Shown: positions 1 to 8,732 of the stretch, one piece after another
Position numbering within the stretch: the stretch's first letter is position 1
Layout: every line of letters starts with the position of its first letter
Source: Endozoicomonas_A sp049275935
GTDB lineage: Bacteria; Pseudomonadota; Gammaproteobacteria; Pseudomonadales; Endozoicomonadaceae
NCBI RefSeq assembly: GCF_049275935.1
Contig: NZ_CP184830.1
Location: 62,001-126,000 of the forward strand
DNA length: 64,000 bases
Reading direction: 5' to 3'
Made by a program: the position numbers and the translations under genes
The notes under the pieces: model-generated
What the model saw: the letters and a program-made list of their open reading frames with translations, nothing else
The model's database searches: none
Told to the model about the DNA's origin: nothing

Positions 1-981
1 ATTACCAGTGGTTATCACATAGCGTCCATCAGCGCTGAAGTTGGCTGAGGTTATCGAACCTTCATGAAAAATGCTGGCTCTTGGTACCCAGGATCCGTCG
101 GCCTCCAGACCATAGATTTGCGCATTGCAATCATCACTGGCGGTGACCACAAGAGTACCATCGGGACTGAAGATGGCTGAGTTGACCTCACGAACATGAT
201 TAATGGTCACTTTTGCTTCCCAGGATCCATCAGCCTCCTGACCATAGATTTTCGCCGTGCCATCACTACTGGCGGTGACCAGATGATTGCCATCGGTGCT
301 GAAGTTGGCTGAATTGGTACAATCGATATGAGGAATGTTAGCTTTTACATCCCATGATCCACTGATGCTCTGACCAAAGATTTTCACTGTGTTAGGACCG
401 GCAGACACCCTCCTGGTCAACACATGGAGGCCATCGTCGCTGAAGGTGGCTAATGCAACCCGGCCAGCATGAGAAATCTCACCATTATCAACCAATTTAA
501 ACGTTTCACATTTAGACATCAGTTCAGTCATGGTGAAATAGAAAATAGCAGGAAAATCACAACTCTCCCGGCATTGTATAAGTGATTTGATTAGTGCCTT
601 GTCATTCGTAAACTGTCCCAACCAATCGTGAAGCTGGTTGTCATCTTTTGTACTGACGATTGTTTCCAGTCGAGCCTGATGTGCCGAAGGAAACCGGTTA
701 TACCAAGCTTTTGCCAGAACATCGCCGTCTTTGATAGCATTTTTGAGGTTGGAGCATGTCCGTTTTAAAAGGTTTGCAGTTGGAAGATGCAAGTAGTCAA
801 TGATTTTATATTTCAATTCTAAGGGCATTTGCTCCAATAAAGATTCACACTGGCCAGATGCATTAATATCTCTGCCCATACCGATACCGGTTGGCGGCTC
901 TGATTGAGATCGCCCTGAGGGCGTCTGTATTGAATCGACAATTTTGGAATTGTCATTTAATTGCCTGATTTCTGGTGTCAT
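1..981 (-). CDS. F-box-like / WD40 repeat protein, 3' end beyond window
   Basis: Open for 327 codons from an ATG at 981 down to base 1 with no stop, so the C-terminus lies outside the window. A clear GAGGAG ribosome site at 988-993 supports the start. Residues about 48-83 form an F-box-like stretch (LLEQMPLELKYKIIDYL, then LLKRTCSNLKNAI). From about residue 168 there are WD40-type repeats of about 40 residues, each with a SANFS-x-DG-x-x-LVTAS core followed by a KIYGQEADGSW segment; three to four are visible. F-box proteins recruit substrates to SCF ubiquitin ligases in eukaryotes, and F-box plus WD40 is a eukaryote-type arrangement. There is no visible signal peptide. A host-directed effector role is inference; an ankyrin-free bacterial WD40 scaffold is the alternative. 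Confidence 0.75.
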   Translation of the reverse strand, partial: MTPEIRQLNDNSKIVDSIQTPSGRSQSEPPTGIGMGRDINASGQCESLLEQMPLELKYKIIDYLHLPTANLLKRTCSNLKNAIKDGDVLAKAWYNRFPSAHQARLETIVSTKDDNQLHDWLGQFTNDKALIKSLIQCRESCDFPAIFYFTMTELMSKCETFKLVDNGEISHAGRVALATFSDDGLHVLTRRVSAGPNTVKIFGQSISGSWDVKANIPHIDCTNSANFSTDGNHLVTASSDGTAKIYGQEADGSWEAKVTINHVREVNSAIFSPDGTLVVTASDDCNAQIYGLEADGSWVPRASIFHEGSITSANFSADGRYVITTGN

Positions 982-1438
982 TTCCAGCTCCTCTAAAATT
1001 TTATTTGTCCTTATTTTGAAACGACATTAAAAGTGGATACGGCAGTTGGACACGGATTTGGAATAAAAGTTCATACTATGTTGGTAATGGCAACCAACAG
1101 TGCTTCTGTCTTTCATCACACACTGGGCAGCGCCGCTTAGCACCAGCTCACTCCGCTACAGATTCCGAACTTCGTTGATCAATAACAGTCTGCACAGGTC
1201 CAAATCAGCGAATTCGATAATCCGCTGGATAGGATAAATTAACTCCAGAATCACCATTCGTTATAAATGCTTGCAGCTTCACAGATGCCAGAGTTACAAA
1301 ACGATAGGGCAATAATCAAGGTGGGAGACAGTCGAGTCCGGTGGCAAATGAACTACCACCAGGTAACCAACAGAGCCTTTTGAAGTGAAAGCCGCCTGAA
1401 AAGTCTGGCAGGTTCTTATGTAGCACAGTGCCAGGCTA
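982..1438. other. Intergenic, no gene recognised
   Basis: 457 bases between two minus-strand genes. Only the ribosome site of the F-box/WD40 gene (988-993) is recognisable. Short open frames here lack a ribosome site and any familiar motif. I see no repeat or strong hairpin. Confidence 0.5.
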
Positions 1439-1774
1439 TTATGATCGGCCACAGCACTTCTTGTATTTCTTACCGCTACCACATACACAAGGATCGTTGC
1501 GACCCGGCGTTTTTTCTACCACCCTGGTGGTTGGCAGGTTCTTCAGTAACTCCAGATCAGAGACATCTTCCTGCTTCTCTTCATCAATCTCAATGGTGTA
1601 AAACCAACCATTCTCTTCAAAAATGGCCGACAGCTCCTGCTCACGCTCTTCATTCTGAACAACCACACTGGCAGGATTTTTCTCAGTACCCAGCCGGGCT
1701 GTTTTCTTACGCTCGAAACCCCGGTTGTGTTTATCCGCAAGGTTCATCAGACGGTTGCCTTCGGCATAAAGCAT
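1439..1774 (-). CDS. SEC-C motif metal-binding protein (PBPRA1643-like)
   Basis: A small protein of up to 111 residues ending in a SEC-C zinc motif (PGRNDPCVCGSGKKYKKCC). The preceding part (KHNRGF, KTARLGTEKNP, EENGWFYTIEIDEE) fits the small SWIM/SEC-C family typified by PBPRA1643 in gammaproteobacteria. SEC-C motifs bind zinc and are best known at the SecA C-terminus; the role of the free-standing family is not established. The N-terminus is uncertain: the first ATG (1774) has no good ribosome site, while the ATG at 1747 has GAAGG upstream. It stands alone, with no operon partner. Confidence 0.75.
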   Translation of the reverse strand: MLYAEGNRLMNLADKHNRGFERKKTARLGTEKNPASVVVQNEEREQELSAIFEENGWFYTIEIDEEKQEDVSDLELLKNLPTTRVVEKTPGRNDPCVCGSGKKYKKCCGRS

Positions 1775-2111
1775 AGGTAGCCCACCACATTTGATCGTAA
1801 ATTTTTTATCCGTACCCGATAACCTCTGAGCAGGGATAGCCAGTAAAACCGACGTAATTTACTGGATTTGAAAGGATTTAGCCAGAAGTCTGATGAATTT
1901 TTAGTCAAATTGCTCATTACTCAGCCTCCAAGGCCGCGACTCCACGCCAGCGAGCCCTGATGACCAGTTCAAGAATGCCAGCAGTGAAAACCGGGTCTAT
2001 CCTTTCATCCATAACCGCTATCTCCATAGAAATCTGCTACCAAGAGCTTTTTAGCCATGCAAACCCAACTTAAGTCCTGCAGGTAGAATGACTGAAATCA
2101 ACGCGTAATAC

Positions 2112-2161
2112 TTGACACTCTTTTTTTTATATTTGATTATCCGCATATTCAAATATTCAAA
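2112..2161 (+). promoter_or_regulatory. Promoter and candidate ArsR operator of the ars operon
   Basis: TTGACA at 2112-2117 and GATTAT at 2135-2140 are 17 bases apart, a good sigma-70 arrangement. Directly downstream, ATATTCAAATATTCAAA (2145-2161) contains a repeated ATTCAAA pattern over the expected transcription start, typical of ArsR-family operator placement. The operator assignment is inference. The rest of the 431-base gap from 1775 shows no gene. Confidence 0.5.
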
Positions 2162-2205
2162 CTTATTCTTCAATTCATAAAACAACCTGAAGTAGTGAGG
2201 TCATC

Positions 2206-3210
2206 ATGGCAGTAAAAGTAGGTATTAATGGTTTTGGCCGAATAGGCCGTCTGGTGTTGCGTGCAGCTTTTGACTGGCCAGAGCTGGAGTTTGTCAGAAT
2301 CAACGATGTAGCAGGCAGTGCCCCAACCCTGGCGCACCTGCTGGAGTTTGATTCTGTTCAGGGTCGCTGGTCACGCAATATTTCAGCCGCTGACAACCGC
2401 ATTAACGTTGATGGCAGAACGATTGCCTGCAGTCAGATGAAAGAAATAGACGACATTGACTGGTCAGACTGCGATGTGGTTATTGACAGCACCGGCGTTC
2501 ACAAGAAAACGTCAATCCTGCAAAAATACCTCAATCAGGGTGTCAAGCGTGTGGTTGTAAGCGCTCCTGTCAAAGAAGAAGGGGTCCTGAACGCCGTTAT
2601 GGGTGTTAACGATCACCTCTTCAATCCGGAAACACACCGGATTGTAACGGCTGCATCCTGCACCACCAATTGCCTGGCACCTGTCGTAAAAGTTATTCAC
2701 GAGAACCTGGGCATTGTTCGTGGCAGCATGACGACTATCCACGACATCACCAACACCCAGACCATTCTGGATGCTCCCCACAAGGATCTGCGTCGTGCCA
2801 GAGCCTGCGGTATGTCACTGATTCCCACCACCACCGGCTCTGCAACAGCCATCACCCACATCTTTCCGGAATTGAAGGGCAAGCTGAATGGCCATGCTGT
2901 TCGTGTGCCTCTGGCCAACGCTTCTCTGACCGATATGGTGTTTGAAGTGGCAAAAGACACCCGTATTGAAGAAGTGAACAGTCTGCTGAAGTCAGCCGCC
3001 GAAAATGAACTGGAAAGCATTCTCGGTTACGAGGAAAGGCCCCTGGTTTCTATCGATTATCTGGGCGATACCCGCTCCAGTATTGTCGATGCGCTCTCAA
3101 CCATGGTGGTCAATGATCGAATGGTGAAGATCTATGCCTGGTACGACAATGAGATGGGTTATTCAGCCAGAACGGCTGAACTGGCCAGAAAAGTCGGGCT
3201 AGGAGCCTGA
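2206..3210 (+). CDS. Glyceraldehyde-3-phosphate dehydrogenase, ArsJ-associated type
   Basis: A full-length 334-residue GAPDH. The NAD-binding start GINGFGRIGRL is at residues 7-17, the active-site ASCTTNC with catalytic Cys152 follows, and the partner His179 lies in TTIHD. In glycolysis the enzyme phosphorylates glyceraldehyde-3-phosphate. In ars operons of this layout it uses arsenate instead, giving 1-arseno-3-phosphoglycerate for export by ArsJ. The assignment to resistance rather than glycolysis comes from context: it is the first gene behind an ars-type promoter and is followed 37-64 bases later by an arsenate reductase/ArsR fusion and then arsJ. The start has an AGTGAGG ribosome-like site. 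Confidence 0.93.
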   Translation: MAVKVGINGFGRIGRLVLRAAFDWPELEFVRINDVAGSAPTLAHLLEFDSVQGRWSRNISAADNRINVDGRTIACSQMKEIDDIDWSDCDVVIDSTGVHKKTSILQKYLNQGVKRVVVSAPVKEEGVLNAVMGVNDHLFNPETHRIVTAASCTTNCLAPVVKVIHENLGIVRGSMTTIHDITNTQTILDAPHKDLRRARACGMSLIPTTTGSATAITHIFPELKGKLNGHAVRVPLANASLTDMVFEVAKDTRIEEVNSLLKSAAENELESILGYEERPLVSIDYLGDTRSSIVDALSTMVVNDRMVKIYAWYDNEMGYSARTAELARKVGLGA

Positions 3211-3274
3211 GTTAATTTCAAACCCGGCCCTGAGCCGACCAAACCGAGTGTTATACGACGGACATTTATTACCG

Positions 3275-4069
3275 ATGACGACACTGCTTTCTATCTTGTT
3301 TCTCTGTACCGGAAACTCGGCCCGCTCTCAGCTGGCAGAAGCCATCTTTCGCAATATGGCCGATGATGACTTCAGAGTTTTCAGTGCCGGAACCCAGTCC
3401 CAGGGTATTGATGACAGAGTCTTTCAGACGCTGAAAAAACGGGGCATCGCCGCTGATGGCCTGACAAGCAAGAGTCTGGAGGATCTTGAAGAACAGCATT
3501 TTGATTATGTTATCACCCTGTGTGATAACGCCAAGAACGAATGTGCTCACTACCCTCAATCGGACGCACTGTTACACTGGGATCTTGCAGACCCCAGACG
3601 ACAGGAAGGTCTGAGCCCGTTTGAAACTACTGCAGACATTCTGGAAGGACACATCAAACTGTTTCTCCAGCTGAATACCCCCAACGTTATCAAAAATGAT
3701 TCCAATCCGGGCGACTTTTTCAAGCTGCTTTCTGACAATACACGACTGCGTATTCTTATGCTGATTGAGGATGAACATGAACTCTGCGTCAATGATCTGG
3801 TAGAAGCCCTTCAGGAAAGTCAGTCCAAGATTTCCCGTCATCTGGCACAGATGCGTACTTTAAAAGTGCTGAGCTCTCATCGCCGTGCCCAGAACATTTT
3901 CTATCGCCTCAATCCCAATCTTCCACCCTGGATGAAGCTGATTCTGGCGGTAACAAGAACCGGCCAGCCGGATTTTATTAACCAGGAAAAGATCCGCCTG
4001 AAAGAACAGGCTTCAAACAGCAGCAGACAAAAGTCGGGAAAGTATGGTGTTAAAGAATCTGTCGTATGA
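3275..4069 (+). CDS. Arsenate reductase fused to ArsR repressor
   Basis: The N-terminal half is a low-molecular-weight phosphatase-fold arsenate reductase. It has the P-loop CTGNSARS, the cysteine pair in LCDNAKNEC with the C-x6-C spacing of thioredoxin-coupled ArsC, and the general-acid loop DLADP. The C-terminal half is an ArsR-type winged helix (FFKLLSDNTRLRILMLI through SQSKISRHLAQMRTL). The protein would reduce arsenate and repress the operon. The classic As(III)-binding ELCVCD signature reads ELCVND here, so only one of its two cysteines remains. An in-frame GTG at 3248 is an alternative start; the ATG at 3275 is preferred because it lies closer to the first beta strand. The 3' end overlaps arsJ by 26 bases, indicating co-transcription. 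Confidence 0.88.
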   Translation: MTTLLSILFLCTGNSARSQLAEAIFRNMADDDFRVFSAGTQSQGIDDRVFQTLKKRGIAADGLTSKSLEDLEEQHFDYVITLCDNAKNECAHYPQSDALLHWDLADPRRQEGLSPFETTADILEGHIKLFLQLNTPNVIKNDSNPGDFFKLLSDNTRLRILMLIEDEHELCVNDLVEALQESQSKISRHLAQMRTLKVLSSHRRAQNIFYRLNPNLPPWMKLILAVTRTGQPDFINQEKIRLKEQASNSSRQKSGKYGVKESVV

Positions 4070-5282
4070 CCTCAGACAGTATTTGCTGGTGACGTTCAAT
4101 TACTGGAATTTCACTCTGACCGATGGCGCCCTCCGGATGCTGGTGGTACTGCATTTTTACAGTCTTGGCTATCAGTCTCTGGAAATAGCCATGCTCTTTC
4201 TGTTCTATGAGTTCTTCGGTGTCGTAACCAACCTGGTCGGTGGCTGGCTGGCGTCCAGACTGGGACTGAACCGCACGATGAACTTCGGCCTTGGCCTGCA
4301 GATTTTTGCTTTGTTGTTGCTTAGCGTACCTTCCCAGTGGTTATCGGTGCCACTGGTCATGTTTGCCCAGGCCCTTTCAGGTATTGCAAAAGACCTGAAT
4401 AAAATGAGTGCCAAAACAGCCATCAAAAAACTGGTCAGTAGCAAACAACAGGGTAAGCTGTACCAATGGGTCGCTATCCTGACAGGATCAAAAAATGCTC
4501 TGAAAGGGGCTGGCTTCTTTCTGGGTGGTGCACTTTTATCACTGATTGGCTTCAGAAATACACTGTTTGCCATGGCGACAGTTCTGGCTCTGGTTCTGAT
4601 TATGAGTCTGATCTGGCTGAACCGGGACTTCGGCAAGTCCAGAGCAAAAGCGAAATTTAGTCATATATTTTCTGACAACCGCGCCATCAACATCCTCTCA
4701 GCAGCCAGAATGTTTCTGTTTGGCTCACGGGATGTCTGGTTTGTCATTGCCCTGCCGGTCTATCTCTCTGGTGTCTTTGAATGGAGTCACTCTGAAACCG
4801 GTGGCTTTATGGCCCTTTGGGTGATGGGTTATGGGTTTGTGCAAGGGCTGGCGCCACGAATTACCGGCAATGAAAGTGACTCACCTCCCGGACGCAGAGC
4901 TGCCACTGTCTGGGCAGCAGCACTGTTATTATCCGCAATAGCTGTTGCCTCGGGCATCCAGCTGGAATGGCACCCTGAGCTGACTATTATTGCCGGACTG
5001 CTGGTGTTTGGTGCCATCTTCGCTATTAACTCCTCACTGCATTCATACCTGATTGTCAGCTATGCCCGGGAGGATGGGGCGTCCATGGATGTGGGATTCT
5101 ATTATATGGCCAATGCCATGGGTCGACTGACGGGTACCCTATTATCAGGATGGCTGTTCCAGTTGGGTGGACTGACTGTCTGCCTCTGGGTATCCTGCCT
5201 GTTTGTTGCCTTGACTACATTGATCTCCCTTGGCCTGCCGAGGCTGCATCCTCATGCTCCCTCTCCCGTTAACAAGCTTTAA
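4044..5282 (+). CDS. arsJ: ArsJ, major facilitator exporting 1-arseno-3-phosphoglycerate
   Basis: A 412-residue, strongly hydrophobic major facilitator with about 12 membrane segments. The N-terminus (YLLVTFNYWNFTLTDGALR) and the loop LSGIAKDLNKMSAKTAIK are characteristic of the ArsJ family. ArsJ exports the unstable product of the neighbouring GAPDH, and breakdown outside the cell releases arsenate. The gene overlaps the reductase/ArsR fusion by 26 bases and has a GGGAAAG ribosome site, so it is the last gene of a three-gene operon. No other arsenic gene (arsB, acr3, arsH) is present in the window. Confidence 0.92.
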   Translation: MVLKNLSYDLRQYLLVTFNYWNFTLTDGALRMLVVLHFYSLGYQSLEIAMLFLFYEFFGVVTNLVGGWLASRLGLNRTMNFGLGLQIFALLLLSVPSQWLSVPLVMFAQALSGIAKDLNKMSAKTAIKKLVSSKQQGKLYQWVAILTGSKNALKGAGFFLGGALLSLIGFRNTLFAMATVLALVLIMSLIWLNRDFGKSRAKAKFSHIFSDNRAINILSAARMFLFGSRDVWFVIALPVYLSGVFEWSHSETGGFMALWVMGYGFVQGLAPRITGNESDSPPGRRAATVWAAALLLSAIAVASGIQLEWHPELTIIAGLLVFGAIFAINSSLHSYLIVSYAREDGASMDVGFYYMANAMGRLTGTLLSGWLFQLGGLTVCLWVSCLFVALTTLISLGLPRLHPHAPSPVNKL

Positions 5283-5387
5283 GACACAGGCTGAATCCAT
5301 AAAAATATGCACAAATGTACCAATAAAGCCGCTAATTTAGTCAACATCCAGTTTGAAAAGGTCAAGAGAGTGTCAGAACCCACAAAA

Positions 5388-5416
5388 AAAGCTCTGAAAA
5401 GTTCAATTACTATAAT
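5388..5416 (+). promoter_or_regulatory. Candidate promoter for the FKBP gene
   Basis: A perfect TATAAT lies at 5411-5416, about 110 bases upstream of the GTG start. The -35 region is poor (around 5388-5393), so the site is tentative. The 242-base gap between arsJ and this gene otherwise shows no feature. Confidence 0.35.
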
Positions 5417-5524
5417 CCCTGTGCCATTATTCAATATTTAATCATCAGGGCAGGGTTCTCCCTGTCTTTACCGGGTCTAAGCCCTTGACTGGCAGGACTT
5501 TGACCAACCCATTGGAGAAAAATA

Positions 5525-6304
5525 GTGAAAAAGGTTCTCAAAGTAACCGCGTTGGCCGCAGTAGTTGCTCTTGCCGCAGGTTGTAGGGAAAACACCCAAC
5601 CCGTTACTGAAGAAGTCAAGCTGGAATCCCCTGAGCAGAAAGCCGCCTACGCTATGGGGGCTTCGCTGGGCAACTACGCAGATCAAACCCTCAAGCAGCA
5701 GGAAGAAATGGGTATCACCATTGACCGTGAACTGCTCAAGAAAGGATTTATGGAAGCCTTGAATGGCGAGAGTAAGCTGAACGATGAAGAGATTCGCACC
5801 GCCCTGCAGGGTCACGAAGAGCGTATCCGACCCATCATTGAGAAAAAGGTTCAGGAGCGTCTGGACGAAGACCGCAAGAAGGGAGAAGACTTCCTGAAGG
5901 AAAACGCCAAGAGAGAAGGCGTGAAAACCACTGATTCAGGTTTGCAGTACGAAGTCATTGAAGCCGGTAAAGAAGATGCAGCAAGGCCGGGCCCTGAAGA
6001 CCAGGTCACCGTTCACTATACGGGCACCCTGATCGATGGCACCGTTTTCGACAGCAGTGTTGAGCGCGGCCAGCCAGCTACCTTCCCTCTTAATGGCGTG
6101 ATCAAAGGCTGGCAGGAAGGTCTGCAATTGATGCCGGAAGGCTCCAAGTACAAGCTGTATATTCCAGCTGAACTGGGGTACGGTGATCAGGCTGCAGGGT
6201 CCATCCCACCAGCTTCTACACTGATCTTCGAAGTTGAACTGCTGGATATCGCTGACGACAGCGATAAAACCAAAAATGACAAAAACAGCACTGACAAGAA
6301 GTAA
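5525..6304 (+). CDS. FKBP-type peptidyl-prolyl isomerase lipoprotein
   Basis: 259 residues starting at GTG, with a GGAG ribosome site at 5514-5517. The signal peptide ends in a lipobox, LAAGC with Cys20, so the protein should be anchored in an envelope membrane facing the periplasm. Residues about 35-125 are helical and charged, like the dimerising N-terminal domain of FkpA/Mip proteins. Residues about 150-250 form the FKBP domain (VTVHYTGTLIDGTVFDSS, GVIKGWQEGLQLMPEGSK, YIPAELGYG). It would isomerise prolyl bonds and act as a folding chaperone. Mip homologues help intracellular pathogens and symbionts, but nothing here proves that role. The C-terminus is a charged, low-complexity tail. Confidence 0.9.
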   Translation: MKKVLKVTALAAVVALAAGCRENTQPVTEEVKLESPEQKAAYAMGASLGNYADQTLKQQEEMGITIDRELLKKGFMEALNGESKLNDEEIRTALQGHEERIRPIIEKKVQERLDEDRKKGEDFLKENAKREGVKTTDSGLQYEVIEAGKEDAARPGPEDQVTVHYTGTLIDGTVFDSSVERGQPATFPLNGVIKGWQEGLQLMPEGSKYKLYIPAELGYGDQAAGSIPPASTLIFEVELLDIADDSDKTKNDKNSTDKK

Positions 6305-6330
6305 TTCCTGACTATCGTTTTCAGTCAGTC

Positions 6331-6360
6331 AAAAAGGCCGGAGATCTTCCGGCCTTTTTT
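6331..6360 (+). terminator. Rho-independent terminator after the FKBP gene
   Basis: AAAAAGGCCGGAGA is followed by the complementary TCTTCCGGCC and a run of Ts, giving a GC-rich hairpin with U-tract about 26 bases after the stop codon. Its flanking A-run means it could work in both directions. Confidence 0.9.
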
Positions 6361-6424
6361 TATGTTAAAAAATGAGTACAGGTCGATACCAAAGAGAATC
6401 TGAAACCTTGTCGGCTCCCATTAA

Positions 6425-6480
6425 TCTATACTGGACTCCTGCTTAGAAAATTGTCAAAGAGACTCTATTGAGGAACTACA
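6425..6480 (+). promoter_or_regulatory. Conserved leader of the two amidase paralogues
   Basis: The sequence TCTATACTGG at 6425-6434 recurs at 8677-8686, and similarity continues to the TTGAGGAAC ribosome site before each ATG. The duplicated unit therefore included its promoter region. TATACT at 6427-6432 is a plausible -10 box; no good -35 box is seen in either copy. Confidence 0.45.
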
Positions 6481-8544
6481 ATGCAGCGTTCAGGTGTGGC
6501 TCTTGTATTCACTCTTCTTCTAGTGGCGGCCGTTAGTTATGGCTATGTCTTATCCGACCCTGTTCTTGTTGATATTGATCGTCGTACCGGGCAAAAACCT
6601 TATATCACCAGGGACTATTATCCTGACTGGCTGAGTTCTTCAGAAAGCCTTTCCGGATTTTCGCTGTACTATACCCGAAATTGGGTAGTGGGTCTTGGGA
6701 GTATCAATGAACAGATTGAGTACATCAAAAGGCAGTTGGTCATGAGCTGCATAAACCCTGAAGATCCTGTGCTTTTCTCCGACGCAGAATTATCAGCACT
6801 CAACGCAGGTATTCCGGGCAGGCCTGAACGGCGACCTTTTGAAGAAGGTCCTTTTGAAGAGGCTCCTTCTGAAGAGGCTCCTTCTGAAGAGGCTCCTTCT
6901 GAAGAGGCTCCTTCTGAAGAGGCTCCTTCTTTAGACAATGTCTCTCGCGGCAGTCCAACTGCCAGGATATCCGAACTTTTTGATCGTGCCGGTGGCATTG
7001 ATGACATTCAACAATTGTTTGCAGAACAAAAACTAACCCCTCTCAGGTTGGTTGAAGATATTTATCTCTGGTACGAAAAGAAGCTGCCAGAAAGTATGAA
7101 GGATGTGCTGATTGAACAAGACAAAAGTCTGGCAATGAAAATGGCTGAAGCTTCGGATCTGCGATGGCGGAATTGTACTTCAGCATACCTGGGTGTTATT
7201 GAAGAGTGTAAAAAAAAACGGATTATTAGAGAGCTGGAAGGTATTCCTATTGCCGTAAGCTCAGAAATCAATGTTGCAGGGTATTACCCGACCGCTGGCC
7301 TTCGTCGCAAAATGGCCTATCATCCGACCTTTTACATGGCGTTTGAAAATACTGAATCTGAAGTGGTCCAACGGTTAAAGAGTGAGGGAGTTATTATTCT
7401 GGGGTCAACCCATCAACATATTCTCGGGCTTGGAGCAACGGGAGAAAATCCACAATTTCCCAGGATCTCTAATCGATTCAGTCCTTTCCATGTCGCGGGT
7501 GGATCATCCAGTGGCAGTGCCCTGATGGCTGCTCTTGGCTTGTCGCCATTAACAGTAGGTACCGATAATGGAGGGTCTGTATCCATTTCTGCCTCATTAA
7601 ATGGTTTACCCGGTCTTAAACCCACCACAGACAAACTGTCCACCAAAAATTATGACTACACAGTGCCGGCTCTGACGGCTATTGGACTTATTGGTAACCG
7701 TTTTAAAGATATTGCCCTCGGTTATCAGGTTTCAAGCGGACTTCATCCCACCCCTCAAGTAGCTGAGGCTTTGAAGACTCTAAAAATAGGCCTTGATCCT
7801 GATTGGCTTGAACATGCAGATAAAGAAGTTTCAGAGAAAACATTTGAATGTCTTGACCGATTGGGAACCCAACTTAAAAAACTGCAAAGTCACAAAGACA
7901 GCCTCTTTGTCAGAATGCAATTTATGCCTGAGAACTTCAGAAAACGGCTCTGGGCGACCCATATGATCCTGTTTGGGCATGGTGCAGCGGAGGGGAAATT
8001 CAAATTTGTAGGCAAAACTGATGGTATGGACTTACCCCATGAAACTGAAATGGCTCTGTTGATGGGCAAGGCCCTGTCTTATGAACAAGTCCAGCGAGCC
8101 AAACAAAACCAGAGAGACCTGGTCGGTCATTTTGAAAACAATATATTTTCAAAGGTTGATGTTATTGCCATGCCTACGACCTTAACGCCTGCTACAGCCA
8201 AATTGAAACACTGGCTAACAAATACAGCTGGCGAGTTGAATTTTGCCACCACGTATCTTCTGGCATTCAATACTTCGCTGGCCAACCTGACAGGCAGCCC
8301 AAGGATAACCATCCCCTGCGGCTTTAATCATGAAGACCTGCCTTTTGGTCTTCAGCTAATGGGTGCTTTTCATAGTGAATACCTGTTGCTTGCACTTGGC
8401 AATTTGCTTGAACAGGAAATGGACGGAGAACTCAGAAAAAAGGCGGATAGCAACACGTTTTTGAAACGTTTTAAACCCTATCAAAAACCATCCCCTGATG
8501 ATGGTGGCAGTGTTCCTTATAAAGTCAGGAAAGGAGATTTGTAG
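6481..8544 (+). CDS. Exported amidase-signature protein, catalytic lysine lost
   Basis: 687 residues with an N-terminal signal peptide (VALVFTLLLVAAVSYGYV). The amidase signature is present: GGSSSGSA at residues 340-347 (cis-Ser about 343) and TDNGGSVSI at 361-369 with the nucleophile Ser366. The lysine that completes the Ser-cisSer-Lys triad, normally in GIPIAVK, is Ser260 here (GIPIAVSSEINVAG). The IPA after the nucleophile is ISA. It is therefore probably inactive or altered. Residues 121-150 are a run of EEAPS repeats. The next gene is a close tandem paralogue with the lysine intact. Amidase-signature enzymes hydrolyse amides, including fatty acid amides and Asn/Gln; the substrate here is unknown. 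Confidence 0.85.
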   Translation: MQRSGVALVFTLLLVAAVSYGYVLSDPVLVDIDRRTGQKPYITRDYYPDWLSSSESLSGFSLYYTRNWVVGLGSINEQIEYIKRQLVMSCINPEDPVLFSDAELSALNAGIPGRPERRPFEEGPFEEAPSEEAPSEEAPSEEAPSEEAPSLDNVSRGSPTARISELFDRAGGIDDIQQLFAEQKLTPLRLVEDIYLWYEKKLPESMKDVLIEQDKSLAMKMAEASDLRWRNCTSAYLGVIEECKKKRIIRELEGIPIAVSSEINVAGYYPTAGLRRKMAYHPTFYMAFENTESEVVQRLKSEGVIILGSTHQHILGLGATGENPQFPRISNRFSPFHVAGGSSSGSALMAALGLSPLTVGTDNGGSVSISASLNGLPGLKPTTDKLSTKNYDYTVPALTAIGLIGNRFKDIALGYQVSSGLHPTPQVAEALKTLKIGLDPDWLEHADKEVSEKTFECLDRLGTQLKKLQSHKDSLFVRMQFMPENFRKRLWATHMILFGHGAAEGKFKFVGKTDGMDLPHETEMALLMGKALSYEQVQRAKQNQRDLVGHFENNIFSKVDVIAMPTTLTPATAKLKHWLTNTAGELNFATTYLLAFNTSLANLTGSPRITIPCGFNHEDLPFGLQLMGAFHSEYLLLALGNLLEQEMDGELRKKADSNTFLKRFKPYQKPSPDDGGSVPYKVRKGDL
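6841..6930 (+). repeat. 15-bp tandem repeat coding EEAPS
   Basis: Five perfect copies of GAAGAGGCTCCTTCT occupy 6856-6930, with one degenerate copy at 6841-6855. They keep frame and encode a flexible acidic linker between the N-terminal region and the amidase fold. The paralogue has only a short, degenerate version (about 9095-9140), so copy number has changed since duplication. Confidence 0.95.
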
Positions 8545-8618
8545 CTATTGCGCACCATGATGGTCAAAATTCCTTTCGCAGCACTGCTGCTTCCGCTGCC
8601 GTCCAGGAGTTTAGTGGC

Positions 8619-8646
8619 ACCCTCGTTTGGGCGAGGGTTTGAACGT
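8619..8646 (+). terminator. Hairpin after the first amidase gene
   Basis: ACCCTCG (8619-8625) pairs with CGAGGGT (8632-8638) across a six-base loop; a T-rich stretch follows a few bases later. It lies about 75 bases after the stop codon and is a likely but imperfect terminator. Confidence 0.5.
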
Positions 8647-8732
8647 TTTTGCTAAAATGGCTCAGACTCCGAATGTTCTATACTGGGCTCCTGTTGAAAA
8701 AATTGTTAATGATAATCTATTGAGGAACTCTA

